64,000 nt of DNA from Viola odorata (taxonomy: Eukaryota > Streptophyta > Magnoliopsida > Malpighiales > Violaceae), in NCBI GenBank assembly GCA_963691705.1, contig OY829542.1:25592579-25656578 (forward strand). The letters run 5' to 3'. The position numbers and the translations under genes were made by a program. The notes beneath the pieces are model-generated. The model searched no databases, was not told the origin of the DNA, and saw only the letters and a list, made by a program, of their open reading frames with translations. Each line of letters begins with the position of its first letter. Position 1 is the first letter of the stretch. Of the stretch, positions 33,217 to 43,426 are shown one piece after another.

Positions 33217-34742
33217 ATGAAGCGTATTGGAAAATTCCTTGCAGGATCCAATAATCATGTTAAAGAAAATATTTTGGACAACAATTTAGAAGAATATAAC
33301 AGACAAGAATATCATATAGCAAAAATAGAACAACAATTGCAAAATTGGACCATACCTAAGGAACCAAAAAAGAAAATATATCAAATAGGAACGCTAGATT
33401 TATTCCATGATTATTTAATAGAAACTACTAAACAAACTATACCTATAAATCCTCAAATTGAGACACTCCAATTAATTCAATCTCATCAGATAGAAACTGT
33501 TAAGCAAAAATATAAATTTTTGCATATTGGGTTAATTCAAATAGCAGTAAAACCCTTGCACCGACAAGGTTTGGATTCCCCAATATTAATGTGCCTAAGA
33601 GACACTAGATTCCAAAAATTTGATGATTCTCTACTACCAGTTTTCCAGTCAAATCTGGTTAAAGGACCAGTTTATTTTAACTGTTATCCAAACTTTTCAA
33701 TATCATTATTTGATCCAAATATTTTAAAAACTTTAACCTTAATATTAAAACTCCAGATAACATGATTAAAGATTCTAGAAATATAGCATTAATATACAGG
33801 ATATATTACAAGGTAATGACAACTAATATAAACCCTAAAGCTATAAAACATTCTCCAAAAAATGAAACATTTTTAATCGAAGCTAATACGGAACATGCTA
33901 TGATACAAACGCCAAAATTATTACAATGGAATCAAGTTACTTTACCCAATGAATGGATTTTATCTAAAGCAAACGAATCACAAGCCATAATTCCAAGAAC
34001 ACAACGTATAAAAACAGAAGAAGATCAATATGGAAATATACGATTAATATTTGAATCACATCTCGAACCCTTAAACACAACTAGTTTTAGAAGATCAGTA
34101 AGTAATATCGAAAGACCAATTTTATCCAGATCATTATCAGGATCGATATTAAGAGGTGTTGATTTTAATAAAAATATTCCACGACCATATTATCAAAATA
34201 TGGATCAAAATAGCGAACAAGAAATTATAAGATCACCATCTCCTACGCATAGTGACATGAGATATTTAAATCAACTAAATATGATTAAAACTGATAAATA
34301 TAAAATAGATAAAGAAAGATTAAGAAAAGAATTTTATGATCCTTCAAAAATCGGATTAAGAACACAATTTTTTAAAGCTTTCACTAAAGAAGAAAAAGAT
34401 TACATACAAGAAAGATTTTATAAAGATCTAGAAGAATTACAAATTCATATTCCATTTTTTACCTGGTTTAAAAAACAATCGGATTTACATGATATAAAAA
34501 GTATTAACGTAATAAAATCAGCAAAACAAGTATGGAAAACCGCCTTAGATACAAAAGTAGAATCTGTATATCCTCCATTAGAAGAAATACATATAACACA
34601 TCATAATAACATCATTTCAGCTTCACCATTTAAACACATTCCTGAAGAAACCAAAGAAATAAATCTAAAAGACATTAAAAACATTCAAACTCAAAATAAT
34701 TATACAAACCTCATGCTAAATATTCTAGCAACCGACAAATGA
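33217..34742 (+). pseudogene. Caulimovirid movement-protein-like region, two frames
   Basis: The first frame (33217-33765, 182 codons, ATG start) has the middle of a 30K-type movement protein, with LMCLRDTRF and GPVYFNCYPNFSISLFD. The second frame (33762-34742, 326 codons) continues the same protein after a one-base shift near 33735, then runs into a charged linker and ends with a region rich in Lys, Ile and Asn. The 4-bp overlap at 33762 is therefore probably a by-product of the frameshift. 30K proteins move virus between cells through plasmodesmata. Not functional as it stands. Confidence 0.7.
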
Positions 34743-34868
34743 TAGAAGAAACCAATAAAGTTATAAACACACCTATCTTCCCACTTAACGAACATGTACA
34801 TGAACATCTGATCCCATCTTCCTCAACTCTGCCATCTCCCTCTTCTACTTATGAGGCTCGCCTGTTGA

Positions 34869-35216
34869 TTGGTCAATTTAACCTGCCCAAAACTGCAAGA
34901 TTTTAGATGGTATAAAGACATGTTTTTAACAAAAATATTTGTAAAAGAAGATTGTAATCATTCATTCTGGAAAGAAAAAATTATCTCAGGATTACCAAAA
35001 CTATTTGCAGAAAAAGTAAAAACTAGAATTAAAAATCTTTATAGAGGGGTAATTCCTTATTCAATATTAACCTATGGTGAAATTATAGCACACATTAATA
35101 ATGAAGGATTAGCACTCTGCACTGATTTAAAACTAAAAGCTAAAATGAAAAATGAACTTCATCAAAGTAAAATAGAATTAGGAACATTATGTGCTCAATA
35201 TGTTCAAAATACATAA
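34869..35216 (+). pseudogene. Coat-protein-like fragment of the endogenous caulimovirid
   Basis: A 115-codon open stretch without its own ATG. It contains DFRWYKDMF near its start, FWKEKIISGLPKLFAEKV and a TYGEIIAHI block, as in the capsid region of caulimovirids. The N-terminal part of the capsid gene and everything after codon 115 are missing. The junction with the upstream segment near 34860 changes frame, indicating an internal deletion. Confidence 0.65.
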
Positions 35217-35218
35217 TT

Positions 35219-35347
35219 CCAAGCCCATCTTGGGCAGCACAAAACAACACAAAAAAAACAAAAAAAAACCATGTCCTTCTAGGCATCATAAAACAACATA
35301 AAGGACTTACTTCCAAACCCCCCACACAGCATCACCCCTAACCTTAC
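35219..35347. other. Short unclassified spacer
   Basis: An A-rich stretch follows the viral fragment (about 35245-35270). Nothing recognised. Confidence 0.4.
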
Positions 35348-35763
35348 TCACTTGCCAGAAACATGGCCATCTTCCTCATCGGGAGACTTGTCCCTCTTCC
35401 TCTTCCTTCCTAGCATATCCTTGATATCTCCATGGTAGACATCACAAGCATCCAGGGCCTTCTGCGCCACGGACAACTCCATCTCCACTATGCCCTGCCA
35501 CTGTTCAAGCAGCGTTATGACGACCTTAATGCTCCCCGAGCTTTGCCAAGATGATCCAAATACTCCCGTACTAGCCTTATAGGAAACCACGTCTACATCC
35601 GTGCCTGTTCCTGCTGAAGAAAACGTTCATGGGTCCTCAATCGTTTGAGGTCTTCTTCTACGTGTCGCTTCTTGAAGTGGCAGTTAGTCCCTGCCTCACC
35701 GAAGTTGTTAATGGCCATTAGTAACTCCTCAATAAACTTCTCCTTCAGCGAAATGTTAATCAT
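35348..35763 (-). pseudogene. Unknown small protein in two overlapping frames
   Basis: ATG at 35763 opens 56 codons (MINISLKEKFIEELLMAINN) ending at TAG 35595-35593. A second frame, 35590-35348, carries 80 codons ending in a basic cluster, GRKRKRDKSPDEEDG, that looks like a nuclear localisation signal. The two overlap slightly and may be one protein split by a frameshift. Mostly helical, no family recognised. It lies 320 bp downstream of the GRF gene on the same strand. Confidence 0.4.
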
Positions 35764-36081
35764 TTTTTACAGAACATGAGTAAAATCAAATTAAAGAAGA
35801 CAGGAGAGTAGTGCAGAATGTGGTGTAATACACTCAATTTATAGGTGGGAATGATGTCTTTTGGCATTCAAGGGATGCCACCGTTTGGAATGTCACCGTT
35901 TGGTTTTCCAAGCCTGGTCATAATTGTTAATAATATTTCATGAAATGAGTCTGCCTGAAGTCATAATTGTTAATAATATTTCATTCAATGAAAGACAAAC
36001 AACAAAAGCACACCGAAATTTAAGAAAAATAAACCCTAATATTTAAAACGAAAATCCAATCCCTAAAATTGAAAACCAAGT

Positions 36082-36534
36082 TCAAACCCTAAAAGTTACA
36101 ATACTAATCGAGATAAACAAGAAAAGCATGGCAAGATATCGGACTACAGACGAACAATGACACCCTTCCACTTGAGCTTCTAGTTTGCGAGATATGACAA
36201 CAACATACTTCTTCAATTCCCTACGAATCGCATCAGTTTCTTCCTTTATAGCATCAATAATATCATCCTTAAGCGCAACCCATTCCTTAATTTCATCCCG
36301 ATGCAATTCCGGCACAAATCCGCCTTGGGGATTGCACAATGCCTAGAACCCACACTCTTCATTCCTACATTTATAATACAACCTACCTGGGTTAGGAGTC
36401 GATTCTGAAATCTTCACAACAACTCTTACCCCACACTTGCACACTCTGTTCTTGTATCGTAGGTACGATGTTGCACCATTACCAATGGCAGCTCCTGCAG
36501 ATGACGTGATTGACTGATTGCTTGATGAAGCCAT
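36082..36534 (-). pseudogene. GRF-type zinc finger protein with in-frame stop and C-terminal membrane segment
   Basis: ATG at 36534. Residues 32-61 have the GRF zinc-finger pattern CKCG...NPGRLYYKC...ECGF (Cys 32, 34, 56, 61). TAG at 36345-36343 comes right after, where plant GRF proteins usually have an aromatic residue. The same frame stays open for another 86 codons to 36082: an acidic/basic helix, then a hydrophobic segment, YLAMLFLFISISIVTF, near the end. Small plant proteins of this layout (zinc finger, coil, C-terminal membrane anchor) are common and often multiply in genomes. A single base change would explain the stop. An overlapping frame (36426-36713) is a shadow. Confidence 0.65.
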
Positions 36535-36719
36535 GGCGATTGAGATGTGACCTCCTTCACGGATGAACCTTTAAACTGGAGTGATTTACCCTCAATTATG
36601 AAGAAGCAATTTCTAGGGTTCTTAATTTGCAGAAGAACCTCTCTTATCCCACAACTGATTTTAAATCTATGGTTCTTATATTCTACAAATAAATTAAAAT
36701 ATTTATTTCCCATAAATTA

Positions 36720-37015
36720 AATTAATTATATAAGTGTACAGGTGGCTTGTCCACAAAAATGCAAGCATTTATTTTTTTTCCCGGTAAATGATTTCCATTT
36801 TTCAGCCAAAATGTTATTTTCTTTTCTTTTCTTTCCAGGTTGAAGCAACCGGTTGGCACAGGTGAAAAATAAAAAAAACGGAGTGTTAACTGACGGAGCC
36901 CGTGATTTTGTAGTTGACCCTTAGTACAAGAGAGGCGGAATAAAAAATTTAAAATCCAGGGGAGGTTTCTATTTTTCGCGAAAGTACAGGGGGGCTTTCT
37001 GCAATTACCCCCCAA
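36720..37015. other. Terminal-repeat-like end next to the element G remnant
   Basis: On the minus strand from 37015 the DNA reads GGGGGTAATTGCAGAAAGCC and then C-rich CCCCCTGTACTTTCG. This resembles one end of a DNA transposon rather than gag. It joins the gag of element G abruptly. No matching opposite end was found, so this is only a suggestion. No gene is supported here. Confidence 0.35.
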
Positions 37016-38543
37016 TTCTCAGTTTCGTGGCCAGATGCCTTGTAAAAATGACAGAAATGATCTCTTCGCGGCCCCAAACGGGCACCAGATCTCCAATTAG
37101 GATATCGGATCGGTAACTTTCGATTTTCAATAACTACCAAAATTTCTGCCCTTAGAATCAGTAATTAAGTGGTCTTAAAATTTGTCTACTTACCCTTCTG
37201 GGTATCCGCCCTTCTTTCCGTCGGCTTTTGTGGAATATAATCCTTCTCAGGGATATACTCCCTTTGAGTTCTCCGGTAATCAGCTTCTTCCATTTTGGCG
37301 TAGTTATGAGCCTTGATCCGTAAAAGATCCAAGGTTTGCGGAGGTTCTGCTAGCAATGTATCCTCTAGTTTATCATAACCGCAATTTCTCTTCAATGCTT
37401 ATACCGCCAAATCAATATTAACATCCCATGTCATGGCCATCTCCATGTTGAATCGATCTAGGTAACTCCTAAGGGACTCTCCTTGCTTTAGGTATATATC
37501 AAATAAAGCTACAGATGATTTCTTCAGAGGAATAGATGTGCTAAATCTACTCCAGAACCTCTCCTTCAGCTGCACAAAGCTGTCAATAGAGCCAACCGAT
37601 AACCCTTAAAACCAGGTTCTGGCAATTCCGGACAGAGTCAGTATGAAAATCTGATAGAGTGCCTCGTCTCTCCGTGTTTGAAACTTGACATAATCCTTCA
37701 CCCAATGTAGGTGGATAACGGGATCCTTGGTACAGTCATAAACTTCTGTCAAAAGCTTGATCCGTCTGCTGACCCAGTACCTTCGTACTCGATAGATTAA
37801 CGGGTGCTTCGGATCATCGTCCTGCTCTCTCCGATAATAGGGTGAAAAGGATTGGAAAAATCGAAACTCCTCTTCACGTGGATTCCATCCCTGATCATAG
37901 TGATGATTGTCCCTCACGGGCTAATGTGCCGCAGGAGATCTCTCCCGACTCCTTCTATTATCAGATCTCCTTACATGCTGATGTAAAGGGTCCCTTCTCA
38001 CACTACGTTGCGCTGCGCGGTTACTGACCTCATTTATGTTGTCCAAATATCCTTCCTCTATCCTTGGAGGATTTACAATCGGGGGTACCAACAAAACAGG
38101 TTGCTCCAAGTTTTCATGCGAGAGATGCTGACTTCCTGCAGGGGCCAAATTAACCACTTAAGGAGATGGTGGCTCATTACGAACGAATGGTTGGCCTCCT
38201 GCGACGCAACTAGAGGCTGAGTGAACAACAATGGTAGGGCTGGTAGATGAGCCAACGGTTGAAGAATCAGGCTGGCGAGCATGGACATGATAACATTCAT
38301 CCTCCCATGCAGGGCGGCAACAGACTCAGTGGATAGTGGCGCTATACTGGCCGTACTTGGTCCGAGCAGAGTTATAGCTGGGAAGCTTATTTCTAGGCTG
38401 ATGGAGAAGGTGGGCTACCGATTTACTAGAACGGGTCTTACCACTGTTGGTGTCGTCAAAGTTGGGATCATTGGAATGTCACGAGTAGGCACGACGGAGC
38501 CGCTGGTGGGCTAGATTGGCGAGAAATTTTGATTAGACGTCAT
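37016..38543 (-). pseudogene. gag: gag of element G (several stops)
   Basis: ATG at 38543 starts MTSNQNFSPI and then TAG. Open pieces at 38157-37921, 37917-37606 and 37395-37186 contain the gag core (HPLIYRVRRYWVSRRIKLL, TLSGIARTWF, LRIKAHNYAKMEEADYR), each paralleling A and B. The last piece, 37140-36949, has FCHFYKASGHETEN of the zinc-knuckle region and runs into foreign sequence after 37016. This is a good marker of where G was cut. Confidence 0.83.
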
Positions 38544-38639
38544 TTCAGCAACAAATCTTAGGAGAAAGAAGGATGGAGCTCTTAGATATTAAGGCGTTCT
38601 CACTTAATAATCCAAGGCTTTCAATGGAAGCACAAAAAA

Positions 38640-39153
38640 TGATAGTCCTGGATCTGGGGTGAGGACTATTTTGTAATCTGGAGTGCCGACGTGGACTATC
38701 TCACTGCTCTTACACCACCTGTAAAGCGCCGGAGGGGGTCTCCGACGTAGAAGCTCCGACGATCAAGTAAGTAAGCATGATGAAAATAGGTAGTAAGGGA
38801 GAACTATCGGGTGGAGGTAGGTAGTTGGGTGGTTGTGCAGGCAGAGCTTTAGTACGCGTGCGCGTGTAAGTGTCCGTGTCTCATGAAGGGATGATAGGGG
38901 GGTATTTATAGCCTCGGCATGTGGGTCACCCTGGACACGTGTCGTTTGGACTTAGTCAACCATTACCGATACCTGTCCCTTTACCCAATAGTTTCTCTAG
39001 TATGTCGTACAAGTAGTATACTTACCTAGTAGAATTGTTATACATAGTTTTGGCTACTGTCGGTGATATATACCAGGGAGTACATATATTGGGCCCCCCT
39101 CGTTGGTGATGAAAGGTCAAAAATACCCTTGAGGTGCCTTGTTTGTATTATCA
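38640..39153 (-). repeat. 5' LTR of element G (514 bp)
   Basis: On the minus strand it runs from TGATAATAC (39153) to GGACTATCA (38640). Both ends parallel the LTR ends of A/B, and so does the GGCGCC/CTCCGGCG-type segment (about 38728-38760). The five bases beyond 39153 are GTTGC. No second copy is in the window. Confidence 0.75.
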
Positions 39154-40115
39154 GTTGCTGCTGCGGGTTGAGGTAAGAGCCAGAGAGGTCGAGGGAGAGA
39201 GAAAAGTTAAGCTGGTAAATCTCCAAAATTAAACGATATTGTTTTACTCAATGAAATGACGTCGTTTTGCTTAATAAAACGACGCTGTTTTGCTTAATAA
39301 AATGACGCCGTTTTGCTTAATAAAACGATGTCGTTTTGCGCCAAATTTTTTTAATTATCATTTCTATGAATTTGTTTTGACTCGATGAATTTAGAAGAGT
39401 TGTAGAATTTACCAAGTCAAATAGAGTTTTCATTCCAATTTGAGTAAATTTCATATCCAAATTAACTCGCTGAGAGAAGTCAAACTCGTAAACTCATACG
39501 AGTTTAAGAGTTTAACTCGCGAATTTAAGTATGTTGATCACAAAGATTAAATCGAAGGAGAAATAATTGCCCACGAAGTGAGCCACCGCTGCCCTTTTTC
39601 TTACCCAATTAAGAAAGAGGGCTAGATACCGTAAATTACGTGTTGCAATATGTAAATTTCTTTTATTAAAAAGAGAAAAAAAGAATGTAAATTACACAAA
39701 CTTTTCCGTCAGGCTACCAAAACTTTTCTCCTCCTCCTCTCACAAACTCTCTCTGCTCCAAACTTAGGAGATTCTCCTCTCTTCCCTCTCAAGTAAGCAT
39801 CATTTCCTTCCTCTCATTTCATGATATTGTCTTCCCTTTTTCTTGTTTTCTGTTCTTAGGATTCCATTATCCAAGAAAGTTTCTTTGTTCTTTCTCTTCA
39901 TTACTGGCCTTCAAGAATAAATAGCATAAGCTTCTCTTTTTTACCCCCACATATTTCTTAGATGAGAATGATAAATCTTGCGACTTTGCTCTTCAGCAGA
40001 GAACCCATAAAAATTAAACGCGTTATTTACCTATTACAGAAACTAATTTGTGGCTAGAACTTCCAAAGCAATAAGAAGGTGAAATTTTCGATGTGTAATT
40101 TGTTTACTGTATTCT
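39154..40115 (+). promoter_or_regulatory. Upstream region of the FAR1-like gene with a small tandem repeat and 5' leader
   Basis: Mostly AT-rich. Four imperfect 23-bp units (AAAACGACGTCGTTTTGCTT type) lie at 39257-39340. A pyrimidine-rich leader (39725-39790, CTCTCTCTGC) ends in a donor-like CTCAA|GTAAGC (about 39793), and an acceptor-like TTCTGTGGCAG ends at 40122. This suggests a non-coding first exon and a 5' UTR intron of about 330 bp. It is a reading of the sequence only; no transcript data were available. Confidence 0.5.
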
Positions 40116-42654
40116 GTGGCAGTGGACGAACAGCATTTGGTGAGCGAGGATGGGGCCACGAATCATGTCGCGGAGGGTTCGACTGGGAAGGAATTAGTTG
40201 TGCGGGATAGGAAAAGTTCTGCTATGGAACCTTATGTAGGAATGGAGTTTGAATCTGAAGAGGCTGTAAAGGTACTTTATGATGCGTACGCCACACAATT
40301 GGGATTTATCACGCGCCTCGATGCATATAGACGGTCCATGGGTGATGGGAAGGTTGTTGGGCGTCGGCTTGTGTGTAATAAAGAAGGGTTTCGGAAGTCG
40401 AGGCCTAGAAGAAGCGAAAATAGGAAGCCTCGAGCCATCACGAGAGCAGGGTGTAAGGCAATGATAGTGGTGAAGAAAGAGAACGCAGGGAAATGGGTTG
40501 TAACAAGATTCGTTAAGGAGCATAGTCATCCACTGGTGGGTATACCTGCCAATTGTAGTCGGACTGCGGTTTTATCTCAAACACCAGTGAGTGACTTTCC
40601 ACCTTTTAGTATTTAATAATTGGACTGCTCTGTGTTCTTTGCTAGCATCCATTTGTATTTTGTAGATTTTCCAAGAAATCTAGAATGTAGTTTTGAAGAT
40701 ACTTGATTCTCATTTTCCTACGACCAATACTAGTTATTGCGGTAACTGCTTAGCTAGCTTGTCACTATTTTCCTGAAAGTTTATGAAGCGGCCTTAGAAG
40801 GGATGGATGCAAAGAGATCCCTATTCAGAATACAGTTCATATCTGTAGTACAAGTACGTTAGCAGAGTTAGAGATGAGTGTCCAATTTTTTATGAGCTTT
40901 CTTTCTCTGGTGAAAAGGTCGTTGTTTAGATGAGCTCTTTCCTGCATGACTTCTCTCTTGAGATGGTCCAGGACAATCACTAGAAGTAATTTTTCGCTTA
41001 TGTCAATCTAAAAGCTGGGTTGTTCAAATATGTTTTTGATGTGAAACAGTGCCACAAGAGTGAGCATAATCTGGTGGGCCAGAAAGTGGCCTACATAATG
41101 GGGAAACAATGAGAAAGTATATCTCGGGCAAATTGAGCACCTAGCTTATTCCATTTGTTATGCAGATAATATTATATGATAACAGTACATCAAGTGATAT
41201 AGAATGACTTCCCTGGATTCGTGTAGAGTTTGTTGAGGCCAGATTTTCTTTCTGTTAATCTTAATTGGAGTTTTTATCTTCAACCTTACGGGATTCTAGG
41301 CTAGTGGTCTTGAGAAATTACTATAGATCTCTTTGGACTAGGTAGAGGGCGCTATACATGCAAACTTTGGCTGCTGGGGAAGGCCATAGAATAAGCAGCA
41401 AGCCTGAGTGCGTCACTTTGATCGTGTGCAATCCCTGCTAGCTACTGGATACTTAATAGCATAATTGCTGTTATATCTGGGTAAGTAATTGAGCAAGATT
41501 AACAGCAACTGCTCTGTTTCACTGCATGTTCTCTTCCTTCATCATAAAGTTATTCCATTCCTTTCTTCACTCATTGCTTGCACTAGACCTGTGCTTCAAG
41601 GCCACCTCTTTGGCCGTCCTGACCATAGGTTCTCTGCCGTGTCTGGCATACCTGCCAGTGGTGCTTAAATGTTGACATAAGTAACAGTCTAATGCTCTCT
41701 GCCTGTTCTGCCAAAATCATGTTTCCAGATGGAAGCACTCCAAGGATTCTCTAATGCCATGCCAAGTTTGTCTCTAACTGTCACTTTGAGAAATTTGTAT
41801 TTGTTTGGGCTAAGTTTATGTGCTGGCAAAGGAAGTGGCCAAGAATAATCATTCCCATGAAAATGCCTGACTTAATTTGTAACATGGATGGATCCTGTCT
41901 TAATGGATCCTGCCTTAAGACAGGATCGGGAATCCGGGAAGGCTGGGTGGGATATGTCAGTCGAAATATTGTCTCCCTGTTCAGAGAATTCTTTAATGGG
42001 AGATTTTGGGAGTTGGCAGTTTATTTGGTCATAATTCCTTTTCATTGGAGGCTTCCTTGGACTTTTCATTTTGTTAGGAAAGCTCATTGACGTCCAATAG
42101 ATTCTTTAAGGTAATTAACTACATCAAACCAATAATAATTGGAGGTCAGATCATAGGAAGACAAAAGAACAGATAAACTTGGTAAATCAATGTTGTGCTT
42201 CTTTTCGTGGTCATGGCTGGTTTGCATGAATCTTCTTATTTGTTTGAAAGCCATAACCTCAGTCCATGGGCAAGCACTGCAAATTGAGGAGTATGCATGC
42301 TTCTACTCTTTGTTCAATTGATATTCGTCTTCTGAAGTCAAGGCCCTTTAACTCTGACCTTGATGATGACAACCTGATTATTTTGTCTAGATTTACATTG
42401 CTACTCTTGAAGCTGTTATATTTTTCTCGAAGCTGTTGTCGACATACATGTTTCTGATCTATATTTTATAGGATGAGAAAGATGTCAAGATTCGGGAGCT
42501 GACTGCTGAGCTACAACGGGAGCGAAAGCAATCGGCCGCTTATCAAGAACAACTTCAAATAGTTTTGAGGGAGGTGGAAGAGCATTCCAATCACCTATCA
42601 AGAAACATTAGTGACATTGTTCAGAGTGTGAGAGAAATCGAATCAAGGAGGTAG
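40116..42654 (+). CDS. FAR1/FHY3-family DNA-binding protein, short form (exons 40116-40586 and 42472-42654)
   Basis: This is the only convincing host gene in the window. Exon 1 encodes the FAR1 DNA-binding domain (WRKY-GCM1-like zinc finger): EPYVGMEFESEEAVKVLYDAY, then Cys in LVCNKEG, Cys in AGCKAM and the His pair EHSHP. Exon 1 ends ACA CCA with donor GTGAGT at 40587. Exon 2 starts after TTTTATAG at 42472, in phase, and encodes 60 residues of coiled coil ending at TAG 42652-42654. FAR1 proteins bind promoters in phytochrome A and related signalling; short forms like this lack the MULE transposase core and SWIM finger. The first in-frame ATG is at 40224; the open frame extends upstream to the acceptor at 40122, so an extra 5' exon with the true ATG may exist. 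The intron is 1885 bp. Confidence 0.9.
41891..41927. repeat. 13-bp inverted repeat in the FAR1-like gene intron
   Basis: GATCCTGTCTTAA (41891-41903) and TTAAGACAGGATC (41915-41927) are perfectly complementary around an 11-base loop. It could form a hairpin in the pre-mRNA. The rest of the intron shows no gene. Confidence 0.85.
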
Positions 42655-43426
42655 CGTAGCTATATATCATTGTAGATCCATTACGCATTACTATTTGCTT
42701 ATTATCAATCACTGTACATGAATTTATTGTAGGTTGAGCATCAGTATTTAATCAAATAATCAGGTTTCTAGTATCCATCTAAATTTGTGTGGCTTTTTCT
42801 TTGGTCTCTTGCAATCAAACGGCGGTTCAAACCTACCTTTGCCCTAAATACTTTGATGAACTTCATTATTTTATGAGATATTTGTGACCGATTATATAAT
42901 CCAAATTGAAGTAGCAGCGAGCAAACTTCTACTGGGCACTTGCTTTACAAACTTAGTGTATAAGCAGCGAGCAAACCTACCTTAGATATTTCCTAGCTCT
43001 TGTGAGATACAGCACAGTGAAAACCATTGAAGATATAGTATATAAGCAGGCTAAGAAGCACAGTCACAGAGACAGATTGCTTTTGTGAAGATACTTTTGA
43101 GACAACAGCGATGAGCTCATCCAGTTTCTTGATCAATAATTACTTTTCAGTCAATCAATTGGATGCAAATATAATTAACCATACAATAAGCTAAATAATA
43201 CATGTCGTCCACACTTGAAAAATCGCTACCGAATGCGCGTTCTAGAGTCAGTTTCATTTAATTTATTTTCTAGAATTAAGCTAAAATAAAGAGGTTTGTC
43301 ATTAAAATAAAGTGCTAATGAATCCATTAATTGTGTAAGAGCAAAAACTAGCATCTAAAGAGGAAAATCAGTGATTGATGATGCAAATGGAGAGGTGAAA
43401 GAAGAGCACTTCCAAATTCCAATCGC
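42655..43426. other. 3' flank of the FAR1-like gene
   Basis: Contains the likely 3' UTR and AT-rich intergenic DNA. No open frame or repeat with family features was seen. It ends at the target duplication CCAATCGC (43419-43426) of the next element. Confidence 0.5.

Larger units (their letters stand above)
32586..34855 (+). repeat. Direct duplication of a 350-bp viral segment (32586-32938 and 34507-34855)
   Basis: Both copies run from ACGTAATAAAATCAGC to CTTATGAG and differ by about half a dozen substitutions and a 4-bp TACA insertion in copy 1. After this point the copies diverge: copy 1 continues into a Gly/Arg-rich open frame (32822-33133) and copy 2 into the coat-like fragment. The feature spans both copies and the region between them. 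Confidence 0.9.
32588..35218 (+). other. Endogenous Caulimoviridae-like viral segment (rearranged)
   Basis: AT-rich coding-like DNA with movement-protein and coat-protein-like regions of a plant pararetrovirus, flanked by retrotransposon and other plant DNA. This is how endogenous pararetroviruses sit in plant genomes. The order is rearranged: a short 3' part of the movement region (32588-32938) comes first, then unrelated-looking sequence (32939-33216), then a near-complete movement region with its own ATG (33217), a second copy of the first part (34507-34855), and a coat-like fragment (34869-35216). No reverse transcriptase of the virus is present. Broken frames make this a fossil. The genus is not assigned. 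Confidence 0.75.
37016..39153 (-). mobile_element. Tat-type Ty3/gypsy remnant G: 5' LTR and gag only
   Basis: On the minus strand: an LTR (39153-38640), a primer-site-like stretch (TGTGCTTCCATTGAAAGCC, next to the LTR) and gag down to the zinc-knuckle region, where homology ends at 37016. The layout parallels A, but the sequence is clearly a different family. No pol or 3' LTR is seen. Confidence 0.85.

Noticed and set aside
33762..33765. ATGA overlap between two viral frames as a natural gene start
   Set aside because: The protein continues across this point after a single-base frameshift just upstream, so the overlap is likely a chance result of the lesion. The second ATGA (34739), present in both copies, may be real.
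36426..36713. Minus-strand ORF overlapping the GRF gene
   Set aside because: It overlaps the zinc-finger frame in another phase and lacks conserved residues.
40116..40616. FAR1 exon read as a complete single-exon gene ending at 40616
   Set aside because: The last codons run through a donor (GTGAGT at 40587) and have no family match, whereas the exon at 42472 joins in phase and supplies a coiled-coil end.
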